Assembly (NCBI GenBank): GCA_002504525.1
Contig: DATD01000010.1
Coordinates: forward strand, 9,903-15,358
Origin: Methanomassiliicoccus sp. UBA345
GTDB lineage: Archaea > Thermoplasmatota > Thermoplasmata > Methanomassiliicoccales > Methanomassiliicoccaceae
Length of the DNA stretch: 5,456 nucleotides
Direction: 5' to 3'
Made by a program: the position numbers and the translations under genes. The notes under the pieces are model-generated. The model was given only the letters and a program-made list of their open reading frames with translations. It made no database searches and was not told where the DNA came from. Shown here one piece after another: positions 1-5,058 of this stretch. Position 1 is the stretch's first letter. The number at the start of each line of letters is the position of its first letter.

Positions 1-408
1 CACCTCGTCCTCGAGCCGCTCATTGATGAGCGAGACCAGCTGGTACGCTGTGAACGCCCTCGCCACCCGGACGCTGTCAAGCACCTCGTGGCGGTCCTGA
101 CCGAACCGCCGGCAGATGCGGCCGATCTCGTACGGATCGACGGAATTGCCGCCGTCGATCCACACCACGTCGCTGTTCAGCGCGCCGACGGCGTTGACGC
201 ATAGAGCATGGGTCAGATCGAACATCATGCGGTCGGCCGAATCGATGAGCGTGAGATGGTTCGGCCTCAGCCCTCCGATGAACGTGTCGAGGGCCGGGAT
301 GAGAGTGCGGACCGTCCCCTCGCCGCGCGCCAGGGCCGTCCGCCCGTTGATAACATCCGCTCTCTCTGTCCAGTAGTGCTGGTCCGTCCCCACGTTCAGG
401 GGCCTCAC
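1..408 (-). CDS. RecA/RAD55-superfamily ATPase-like protein, degraded P-loop (partial, C-terminus off the left edge)
   Basis: The minus strand is open from a GTG at 408 to the window edge, giving 136 complete codons. Residues 31-47 (TVRTLIPALDTFIGGL) match the 'GipaLDellGGG' entry strand of RecA/RadA/RadB/KaiC-like ATPases. After it, residues 50-58 (NHLTLIDSA) occupy the place where the P-loop should be, but the sequence continues DRMMFD and no GxxxxGKT/S is present. Residues 81-92 (VVWIDGGNSVDP) correspond to the strand reading 'vlyIDtEgsF' in RadA/RadB. Residues 112-128 (SVRVARAFTAYQLVSLI) match the 'ilvaRAfn..hq..li' segment. Walker B would lie beyond the edge. I chose GTG 408 because it is in frame, no ATG precedes it in this frame, and a TATA box lies 30 bases upstream; GTG 393 is the alternative. 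Homology to the RecA fold is fairly sure. A DNA-repair or regulatory role is inference, and ATP hydrolysis is doubtful. The gene is divergent from the MFS gene. Confidence 0.75.
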   Translation of the reverse strand, partial: MRPLNVGTDQHYWTERADVINGRTALARGEGTVRTLIPALDTFIGGLRPNHLTLIDSADRMMFDLTHALCVNAVGALNSDVVWIDGGNSVDPYEIGRICRRFGQDRHEVLDSVRVARAFTAYQLVSLINERLEDEV

Positions 409-434
409 TCTCCATCTTCCCGTTCGAAATATAC

Positions 435-442
435 ATATAAAA
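435..442 (-). promoter_or_regulatory. TATA box for the RecA-like gene
   Basis: On the minus strand this reads TTTTATAT in an AT-rich patch (427-444) flanked by GC-rich DNA. Its centre is 30 bases upstream of the GTG at 408, so initiation about 26 bases downstream would start the mRNA only a few bases before the codon. No Shine-Dalgarno sequence is needed or visible. The box also reads ATATAAAA on the plus strand, so weak rightward transcription into 465-671 cannot be excluded. Confidence 0.6.
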
Positions 443-444
443 TG

Positions 445-603
445 ATAGAAGGGGGGAGGTGGCCGAAACTAGTCCTTCGCTTCCGGTGGGATGGCCGCCA
501 ATTTTCGGTCCGAATCACGGCGCGCCCCGTCGGTCGCGGCCTCGCCCGTCCGACCCCGGGACCGTGGTCAGGTTCCGGAGCAATGGCTGCGGCGATCCTC
601 ATC
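445..603. other. GC-rich intergenic segment without a supported gene
   Basis: This is the middle of the divergent promoter region between the RecA-like and MFS genes. It is GC-rich and contains several short complementary GC blocks (for example GTCGG near 525 and CCGAC near 550) that could fold if transcribed. Short frames exist on both strands, but their translations are Arg/Pro-rich and lack a properly spaced ribosome site. I recognise no RNA gene here. Confidence 0.4.
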
Positions 604-624
604 AATATCATTGTGAATAGTATT
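604..624. promoter_or_regulatory. Imperfect inverted repeat at the MFS promoter, possible operator
   Basis: AATATCATT (604-612), a GTG spacer, then AATAGTATT (616-624) form an inverted repeat matching at 7 of 9 positions. It overlaps the upstream end of the TATA box of the MFS gene, where a bound repressor would block TBP/TFB. Drug-exporter genes are often controlled by winged-helix repressors, but none is encoded in this window. AT-rich DNA produces such repeats easily, so the call is tentative. Confidence 0.25.
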
Positions 625-629
625 ATAAT
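621..629 (+). promoter_or_regulatory. TATA box for the MFS gene
   Basis: TATTATAAT is the only strong AT-rich box close to the gene. Initiation about 25 bases downstream would fall near 650, giving a leader of roughly 20 bases that carries the ribosome site at 659-665. This gene therefore seems to have a short leader, unlike the leaderless neighbours. Confidence 0.5.
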
Positions 630-658
630 CTCCAGGCACGCACGTCTAGTTCCCGGTC

Positions 659-665
659 AGAGGGA
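659..665 (+). promoter_or_regulatory. Weak Shine-Dalgarno site of the MFS gene
   Basis: AGAGGGA ends six bases before the ATG at 672. It is a partial match to the archaeal anti-Shine-Dalgarno complement and supports this ATG as the start. Confidence 0.45.
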
Positions 666-671
666 TCATCG

Positions 672-2117
672 ATGGAGAAGGCAAGCTCGAAGGGCGCGTC
701 TTTGTTGGGTTCGATTCTTCTTCCCCTGGTTCTCGCTCAGTTCGTCTGCAGCTACGCCGGCTCCAACATGAACGTGGCGGTCACCAGCATCGCCAACGAA
801 CTGGGCTCGTCGGTGCACGGGGTCCAGATCGCCATCACTCTCTTCACCCTCACGATGGCCGCCCTGATGATCCCCGGCAGCAAGCTGACGGATATCTGGG
901 GCCGCAAGCGCACCTTCCGGATCGGCCTCACCGTTTACGGCCTGGGAGCGCTCGTGTCGGTCCTGACGCCGGGCATGGGCATATTGTACTTCGGCTACTC
1001 GATCATGCAGGGCGTAGGTTCTGCCCTCCTGATCCCGCCCGTGTACATCTTGGCCACGGTCAACTACACCACCATGGAATCGCGCGCGAAGGCCTTCGGG
1101 GGGATCAGCGCCGCCGGCGGCATCGGGGCCGCGATGGGGCCGCTGGTCGGCGGGTTCCTGACCACCGCCATAAGCTGGCGCGTCTCCTTCCTTCTGCAGG
1201 CAGGGATCGTCCTGCTCATAATCATCCTGGCCCGTCGGATCACAGATCCAGGCATACAGGGGGTCAGGCCCAAGCTCGATATCGTCGGGAGCATCCTCTC
1301 CGCCACCGGGCTGTTCTTCGTGGTCTTCGGCATCCTCGCCACGGGGACCTACGGATGGTTCTCACCGGTGGTCTGGGTCCTGGTCGCGATAGGCGGGGTC
1401 ATCCTGGCGCTCTTCATGCTGAACATCCGGTCGAGGGAGAGGAAGGGCAGGTCTCCGCTGCTATCGACCAGAGTATTCCGCAACCGCACGTCCAACCTTG
1501 GGCTGGCGACACAGTTCGTCCAATGGATGGTCCTGCAGGGCGCCTTCTATACCATCTCGGTCTTCTTCCAGACCGTGCGCGGGTTCAGCGCCGCCTCGGC
1601 CGGACTGATCGTCACACCGGCGACCATCGGCATCCTGCTGACCGGCACGAGAGCGAGAAAGATGGCCACCAGGACCACGCAGAGGCGGCTCATCATCATC
1701 GGTTTCATCCTGACCACCGTCGGGATGGCCCTGGTGATCTTGCTGCCGATGATCTCCGGCAGTGCATCCGTCGCGAACGTCTGGTACTTCGTTCCGGGCC
1801 TCTTCATGATGGGGCTGGGCATCGGCACCATGCTCACCTCCTCCGTGAACGTCGTCCAGTCGGCATTCCCGGAAAAGGACCAGGGCGATATCTCCGGCCT
1901 GTCGAGGAGCGCCTCCAATCTCGGCTCCTCCTTCGGCACGGCGGTGGTCGGATCGGTCCTGGTGACGACCATACTGCCGATCGCTCAGACGTTCGGGCTG
2001 GCCATCATCGTGATCATAATCGTATCGATCGGCGGCCTGGTCGCCGCGATACTCATCCCGCGCAATGAGGAGGTGAGACCCAGTGGCGAGCAGGGGGCCG
2101 AGGAACAGGCGGCTTAG
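672..2117 (+). CDS. MFS transporter, DHA2 (EmrB/QacA-like) 14-helix type
   Basis: This is a complete 481-residue integral membrane protein. Hydrophobic segments fit 14 helices, with helix 1 at about 12-31, helix 5 at 142-164 and the last at 435-463. Motif A between helices 2 and 3 is clear at 69-80 (GSKLTDIWGRKR). The antiporter motif C in helix 5 is present at 149-161 (GGIGAAMGPLVGG). The late segment 376-428, with GLFMMGLGIGT, then FPEKDQGDISGL and NLGSSFGTAVVG, is typical of the C-terminal half of DHA2 exporters. The family exports drugs or other small hydrophobic compounds, driven by protons. Two signatures deviate: Ala29 stands at the helix 1 Asp of the 'lDxTIVNVALP' motif, and Ser110 replaces the motif B Arg before QG (113-114). 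The ATG at 672 has a nearby ribosome site and a TATA box. The GH15 gene follows 87 bases later on the same strand. Substrate unknown; family membership is firm. Confidence 0.93.
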   Translation: MEKASSKGASLLGSILLPLVLAQFVCSYAGSNMNVAVTSIANELGSSVHGVQIAITLFTLTMAALMIPGSKLTDIWGRKRTFRIGLTVYGLGALVSVLTPGMGILYFGYSIMQGVGSALLIPPVYILATVNYTTMESRAKAFGGISAAGGIGAAMGPLVGGFLTTAISWRVSFLLQAGIVLLIIILARRITDPGIQGVRPKLDIVGSILSATGLFFVVFGILATGTYGWFSPVVWVLVAIGGVILALFMLNIRSRERKGRSPLLSTRVFRNRTSNLGLATQFVQWMVLQGAFYTISVFFQTVRGFSAASAGLIVTPATIGILLTGTRARKMATRTTQRRLIIIGFILTTVGMALVILLPMISGSASVANVWYFVPGLFMMGLGIGTMLTSSVNVVQSAFPEKDQGDISGLSRSASNLGSSFGTAVVGSVLVTTILPIAQTFGLAIIVIIIVSIGGLVAAILIPRNEEVRPSGEQGAEEQAA

Positions 2118-2208
2118 GCGCTCGGAACGGCCGGTGAGCATAGGGTCCGAGGTCCGGCCCCACCCCGGACGGACGTTGTTCGGAAGGCAAGCATGGAGTG
2201 ATGCATGA
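2083..2208 (+). CDS. Candidate small Arg-rich ORF (41 aa) bridging the MFS and GH15 genes
   Basis: This frame starts at a GTG inside the last codons of the MFS gene and stops with a TGA overlapping the ATG of the GH15 gene by an ATGA junction, the layout of translationally coupled genes. A nine-base match to the Shine-Dalgarno consensus, AGGAGGTGA (2068-2076), lies six bases before the GTG. The product would be a basic peptide with 10 arginines and one tryptophan, no membrane segment and no recognisable domain. Caution: the same nine bases are forced by the Glu-Glu-Val codons of the MFS tail and recur inside the GH15 gene. Arg-rich translation is also common for out-of-frame GC-rich DNA. It may be only a frame that couples translation, or nothing. 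Confidence 0.2.
   Translation: MASRGPRNRRLRRSERPVSIGSEVRPHPGRTLFGRQAWSDA
2145..2174 (+). other. GC-rich stem-loop between the MFS and GH15 genes
   Basis: GTCCG (2145-2149) and TCCGG (2153-2157) pair with CCGGACGGAC (2165-2174), giving ten base pairs with a three-base AGG bulge and a seven-base CCCCACC loop. There is no T-tract after it, so it does not look like a terminator. It could stabilise mRNA or tune expression between two cotranscribed genes. This is inference from the pairing alone. Confidence 0.4.
2195..2202 (+). promoter_or_regulatory. Shine-Dalgarno site deciding the GH15 start
   Basis: GGAGTGAT differs from the ideal GGAGGTGAT by one missing G. GGAG ends six bases before the ATG at 2205, and the second ATG at 2208 is nine away. 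Two other ATGs nearby (2193, followed directly by GAG-TGA, and 2201, stopping after five codons) open only tiny frames. Confidence 0.6.
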
Positions 2209-4148
2209 TGAGAACTGAAGCATCTGGCGTCGGATCGTGTGAATGGACCAAAGGACCGAAAGGGCCGCTGGACGGCTATTGGCCGATCGAAGATTACGGG
2301 CTCATCGGCAACAGGCACGCGGCAGCGTTGGTGAACCGCGCGGGTTCGATCGACTGGCTGTGCTGGCCGCGCTTCGACTCGCCGTCGATATTCGCGGCCA
2401 TCCTGGACCCCGACAAGGGCGGGGATTGGGCGATCCATCCGACATCCGAGTTCAAGAGCGACCACCGGTACCTCAAGGACACCAACATCCTGGAGACGGT
2501 GTTCACCTGCGCTCAGGGAAAGGTCGCCCTGCTCGACTTCATGGACATGACCTGGGCGGAGCAGGACGTGGAAGGCGGACCGCCGGGAAAGCTCGTACGG
2601 ATAGTCAGGGGCCTGGAGGGCAACGTCGAGGTCACCACCGTATGTCGGCCCAGGCCGAACTACGCTCGCGATACGCCATCCATCAACCTCAACGGCAGCG
2701 AGGCGTCGATCGGGCGGTTCGTGATCACGGGGCCGCAGGGCTGGCTCAAGGACGAGGGATGCCTGTCCCTCTCCCAGAGCTTCATGGTGCGCCCGGGGGA
2801 GCAGTTCTACCTCACCCTGTCCACGGATGAGGACAAGAGCCCCCTGGCCTCCATATCGGCGGCGCTGCAGTCGACCCTCAACTACTGGAGGGGGTGGGCG
2901 GACAAGTGCACGCTCCACGGCCCCTACCGGGACATGGTGGTGCGGAGCGCCCTGGTCCTGCAGCTCATGACATACCCGCCCTCGGGGGCGATCGTGGCCG
3001 CGCCGACGACCTCCCTGCCGGAGACCATAGGCGGGGAGAGGAACTGGGACTACCGGTACACATGGCTTCGCGACGGTTCGTACACGATGCTCAGCCTGGT
3101 CATGGCCGGCTATCCCGATTTCGTGGAGCTGTACGCGAAGTGGATCTTCAACACAGTGGAGCCGGGCGATGTCCAGATCCTCTACCCCATCGTCCCGGAA
3201 GGTCAGACCAAGGAGGAGGAGCTGAGCCACCTGCGCGGCTACCGCGACTCGCGGCCGGTGCGCATCGGCAACGAGGCGGCCAACCAGGTGCAGCTGGACG
3301 TGTACGGGGAGCTGTTCGGCGGCGCCTACTACGCATGGCGCTCCGGCCTGTTCACCCCGCCCCGAGGCGGAAAGCGGATGAGGGAATCGCTCGATTGGAT
3401 ATGCGACAATTGGCGCATGCCCGAGAGCGGGATCTGGGAGGTCCGGGGAGGCCTCCGCAACTTCGTTTACGGAAAGGCCATGCTGTGGCTGGCGCTCGAC
3501 CGGGGGATCCAGATGTTCGAGGAGCTGAACCTGGAGGGCGACACCAAGCGCTGGCGGGAGACGAAGGCAGCCATCCGGGAGGAGGTGATGACCAAGGGGT
3601 GGAGCACCAAGCTGAACGCGTTCAAGCAATCGTACGAGGATGAATATCTGGACGCTTCGAACCTCATGCTCTCGATCATCGGCTTCATCGACGGCAAGGA
3701 CCCCCGGATGCTTTCGACCATCGACGCCACGATGGAGCACCTGGTCCACGACGGCATGTGCTACCGTTACAACGAAGCGCCCGAAGGGCTTTCCGGGAAG
3801 GAGGCGACGTTCATCCTCTGCACGTTCTGGCTGGTCAGCGCCCTGGTATTGGCGGGCCGTACCGAGGAAGCGCGGAAGATGTACGACAATCTAATGTCCA
3901 AGGCCAGCCCCCTGGGGCTGTTCGCAGAGGAGTACGACGCCGAGACCAACGAACAGATCGGCAACTTCCCTCAGGCCTTCTCCCACCTCGGGGTCATCCA
4001 CGCCGCGGTCAACTTCGCGGCGTTCGGGGGCGTCGGCAAGGTGGAGCTCGGGGACTGGGTCGCCGAGAACATAGCGAGGGCGAGGGAGACGACCAAGCCC
4101 AAGGAGGAATTGATCAGCGAGATGGCGCACCCCTCGCCTGCGAGGTGA
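2205..4148 (+). CDS. Glycoside hydrolase family 15 enzyme (glucoamylase/trehalase type)
   Basis: This complete 647-residue protein belongs to GH15, inverting enzymes that release glucose from alpha-glucans or split trehalose. Residues 27-68 carry the usual N-terminal block (PIEDYGLIGNRHAAALV, then GSIDWLCWPRFDSPSIFAAILD) of the beta-sandwich domain. The (alpha/alpha)6 catalytic domain begins around 240. It contains ERNWDYRYTWLRDGSY (278-293) in the substrate pocket, WEVRG (411-415) with Glu412 as likely catalytic acid, and GLFAEEYD (571-578) with Glu575 as likely base. NFPQAFSHLG (587-596) closes the domain. All key residues look intact. No signal peptide or membrane segment is seen, so it should be cytoplasmic. 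About 24 polar residues precede the conserved domain and are not typical of the family. Thermoplasma GH15 proteins of similar build are trehalases, so trehalose is a plausible substrate, but glucoamylase or glucodextranase activity cannot be excluded. It probably shares the MFS transcript. Confidence 0.95.
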   Translation: MMRTEASGVGSCEWTKGPKGPLDGYWPIEDYGLIGNRHAAALVNRAGSIDWLCWPRFDSPSIFAAILDPDKGGDWAIHPTSEFKSDHRYLKDTNILETVFTCAQGKVALLDFMDMTWAEQDVEGGPPGKLVRIVRGLEGNVEVTTVCRPRPNYARDTPSINLNGSEASIGRFVITGPQGWLKDEGCLSLSQSFMVRPGEQFYLTLSTDEDKSPLASISAALQSTLNYWRGWADKCTLHGPYRDMVVRSALVLQLMTYPPSGAIVAAPTTSLPETIGGERNWDYRYTWLRDGSYTMLSLVMAGYPDFVELYAKWIFNTVEPGDVQILYPIVPEGQTKEEELSHLRGYRDSRPVRIGNEAANQVQLDVYGELFGGAYYAWRSGLFTPPRGGKRMRESLDWICDNWRMPESGIWEVRGGLRNFVYGKAMLWLALDRGIQMFEELNLEGDTKRWRETKAAIREEVMTKGWSTKLNAFKQSYEDEYLDASNLMLSIIGFIDGKDPRMLSTIDATMEHLVHDGMCYRYNEAPEGLSGKEATFILCTFWLVSALVLAGRTEEARKMYDNLMSKASPLGLFAEEYDAETNEQIGNFPQAFSHLGVIHAAVNFAAFGGVGKVELGDWVAENIARARETTKPKEELISEMAHPSPAR

Positions 4149-4182
4149 CGAGCCGCACCTGACGAGAGGGCCGGACATTGCT

Positions 4183-4227
4183 GAGATCGGGGAGCTTGAG
4201 GAAAGCCTCTCGATCTCTTCCTTTCCC
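4183..4227 (+). terminator. Stem-loop plus pyrimidine tract, likely GH15 terminator
   Basis: GAGATCGGGG (4183-4192) pairs with 4208-4217 (seven Watson-Crick pairs, then G-T, G-C, G-T). After one A/C mismatch, GCTT (4194-4197) pairs with AAGC (4203-4206) around a GAGGA loop. That is 14 pairs in total. It is followed by TTCCTTTCCC (4218-4227) on the plus strand only, so it acts in the direction of the GH15 gene, whose stop is 35 bases upstream. The tract is interrupted by C, so it is weaker than a pure T-run. Confidence 0.55.
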
Positions 4228-4269
4228 TACCTCCCGCCGTTCAAGGCCGCCTGGTAGGTATAAGCTGCT

Positions 4270-4287
4270 CTCCGATCGAGGTCGGAG
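4270..4287. other. Short stem-loop in the convergent intergenic gap
   Basis: CTCCGA (4270-4275) pairs perfectly with TCGGAG (4282-4287) around a six-base TCGAGG loop. It lies downstream of the GH15 gene and of the converging minus-strand gene (stop at 4347) and could help separate their transcripts. No T-run follows on either strand. The remainder of 4228-4346 shows no convincing gene. Confidence 0.3.
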
Positions 4288-4346
4288 CGGTCGAGATAGC
4301 ACAGATCATACGCCGGGGCAGCCTTGAGAAATCGACAGTGACATGA

Positions 4347-4916
4347 TCACTCGGCGAGACGTACCTTGTTCACTTGAGTTCCTAAGATGCTCTCGACCGT
4401 CGATAGAGGAATCGTTCTCGGGCCGCCATGCGGTATTTGTTCGAAAACGAAGTAGGTGATCGTATAGCCTTCGAGCACGATGGCCGTAAATGTCCTGTTG
4501 AATGATATCGAATCGTTCGTCATGTTGATCACGCCCGCTACGAACAACGCTTCGCCGATGTCATCTCCCGTCCAGTTGGTATCGGACCACTTGGCGTGGA
4601 AGTGCTCGCTGGCCAGGGACGAGGAGTTGTAAATTATGAGCAGGCACTCGACGCCAAGGAGCCAGTTACCATGGCTGAGCCCGATCTTCGAATTGGCTGC
4701 CTCGGACCCGCCGCTGCTGCGGAAGTCCGGGTGGCTTGAGGTCGAGATCGGCTCCCACACCTGCGTCGCGCCGATCTCGGTAAGGTCGACCGAGGTGAGG
4801 ATCAGCCTCTCCGAGCGGGTCCTGCCGTCGGCAGAGAACGCAGCGACGATAACAAGTGACGCGGCCACTAGGATGACGGCGACCGCTATGACTATCTTCC
4901 GCTTCCCAGGCTCCAT
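4347..4916 (-). CDS. Membrane-anchored extracellular protein of unknown function, N-glycosylation sequons
   Basis: This 189-residue protein begins MEPGKRK followed by one hydrophobic segment (residues 8-27), then a soluble domain. That layout suggests an N-terminal signal anchor with the rest outside the cell. There is no cysteine lipobox. The outer domain holds five N-X-S/T sequons (Asn97, 114, 131, 134, 140), consistent with archaeal N-glycosylation. The pattern 'LILTSVDLTEIG' (38-49), a central strand with 'VECLLIIYNSSSLASEHF' (89-106), 'DDIGEALFV' (118-126) and 'FNRTFTAIVLEGY' (139-151) loosely resembles small sensor-type domains of the PknH-like extracellular kind. This is a weak impression, not an identification. 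Bases 4441-4560 count 59 GC in 120, clearly lower than the hydrolase gene, which suggests relaxed or foreign codon use. The ATG at 4916 is supported by a TATA box 31 bases upstream. It converges on the GH15 gene and is divergent from the nuclease gene. Confidence 0.8.
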   Translation of the reverse strand: MEPGKRKIVIAVAVILVAASLVIVAAFSADGRTRSERLILTSVDLTEIGATQVWEPISTSSHPDFRSSGGSEAANSKIGLSHGNWLLGVECLLIIYNSSSLASEHFHAKWSDTNWTGDDIGEALFVAGVINMTNDSISFNRTFTAIVLEGYTITYFVFEQIPHGGPRTIPLSTVESILGTQVNKVRLAE

Positions 4917-4942
4917 GCTATTCTCTGCTCCTGTAATCTATG

Positions 4943-4950
4943 ATATAAAT
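4943..4950 (-). promoter_or_regulatory. TATA box for the membrane-anchored protein gene
   Basis: On the minus strand this reads ATTTATAT, preceded by a T-rich stretch (4951-4955). Its centre is about 31 bases before the ATG at 4916, predicting a leader of only about four bases. This is the strongest TATA box in the window. Confidence 0.7.
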
Positions 4951-5020
4951 AAAAACCTTAACATGGTGTCAAGGCAGAAGCGTCATGGCGGAACCGTTCG
5001 CCTTGGCGAGCTCGTTGGCA

Positions 5021-5032
5021 GATATCTTTAAG
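5021..5032 (+). promoter_or_regulatory. TATA box for the MBL-fold nuclease gene
   Basis: GATATCTTTAAG is an isolated AT-rich element in GC-rich DNA, centred about 32 bases before the ATG at 5059. Transcription would begin a few bases before or at the start codon, and no Shine-Dalgarno sequence is visible, so a leaderless mRNA is expected. Confidence 0.6.
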
Positions 5033-5058
5033 AGGCCCGCCCCTTATCGAAACCGGAC

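Noticed and set aside
77..436. Minus-strand ATG frame of 119 codons over the RecA-like gene
   Set aside because: Strongly Arg-rich without a domain. The adjacent minus-strand frame through the same bases reads as a RecA-like protein.
405..611. Minus-strand ATG frame of 68 codons in the promoter gap
   Set aside because: It would place the TATA box of the RecA-like gene inside a coding region, has no domain and has no ribosome site.
459..620. Plus-strand GTG frame of 53 codons after the sequence GGGGGGAGGTGG
   Set aside because: The Shine-Dalgarno-like bases overlap the GTG itself, so spacing is impossible. The translation is Pro/Arg-rich and ends inside the MFS promoter.
208..771. Plus-strand frame of 187 codons from inside the RecA-like gene into the MFS gene
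   Set aside because: It runs antisense over one real gene, across a promoter region and out of frame into another, and its translation is low-complexity.
1461..3749. Very long minus-strand open frame (762 codons) antisense to the MFS and GH15 genes
   Set aside because: It crosses two well-supported genes and their gap. Its translation is His/Arg/Pro-rich with no domain, as expected for the antisense of GC-rich coding sequence lacking stop codons.
4256..4264. GGTATAAGC as a TATA box for a small RNA
   Set aside because: A single weak box between converging genes, with no recognisable RNA structure at the expected start beyond a six-pair hairpin.
4114..4302. Minus-strand frame of 62 codons at the convergent gap
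   Set aside because: It overlaps the GH15 3' end and the terminator hairpin, is Arg-rich and has no domain.
5003..5019. CGAGCTCG palindrome and TTGGC direct repeats upstream of the nuclease gene
   Set aside because: Short, common in GC-rich DNA, and not positioned symmetrically around the TATA box. Not enough to call an operator.
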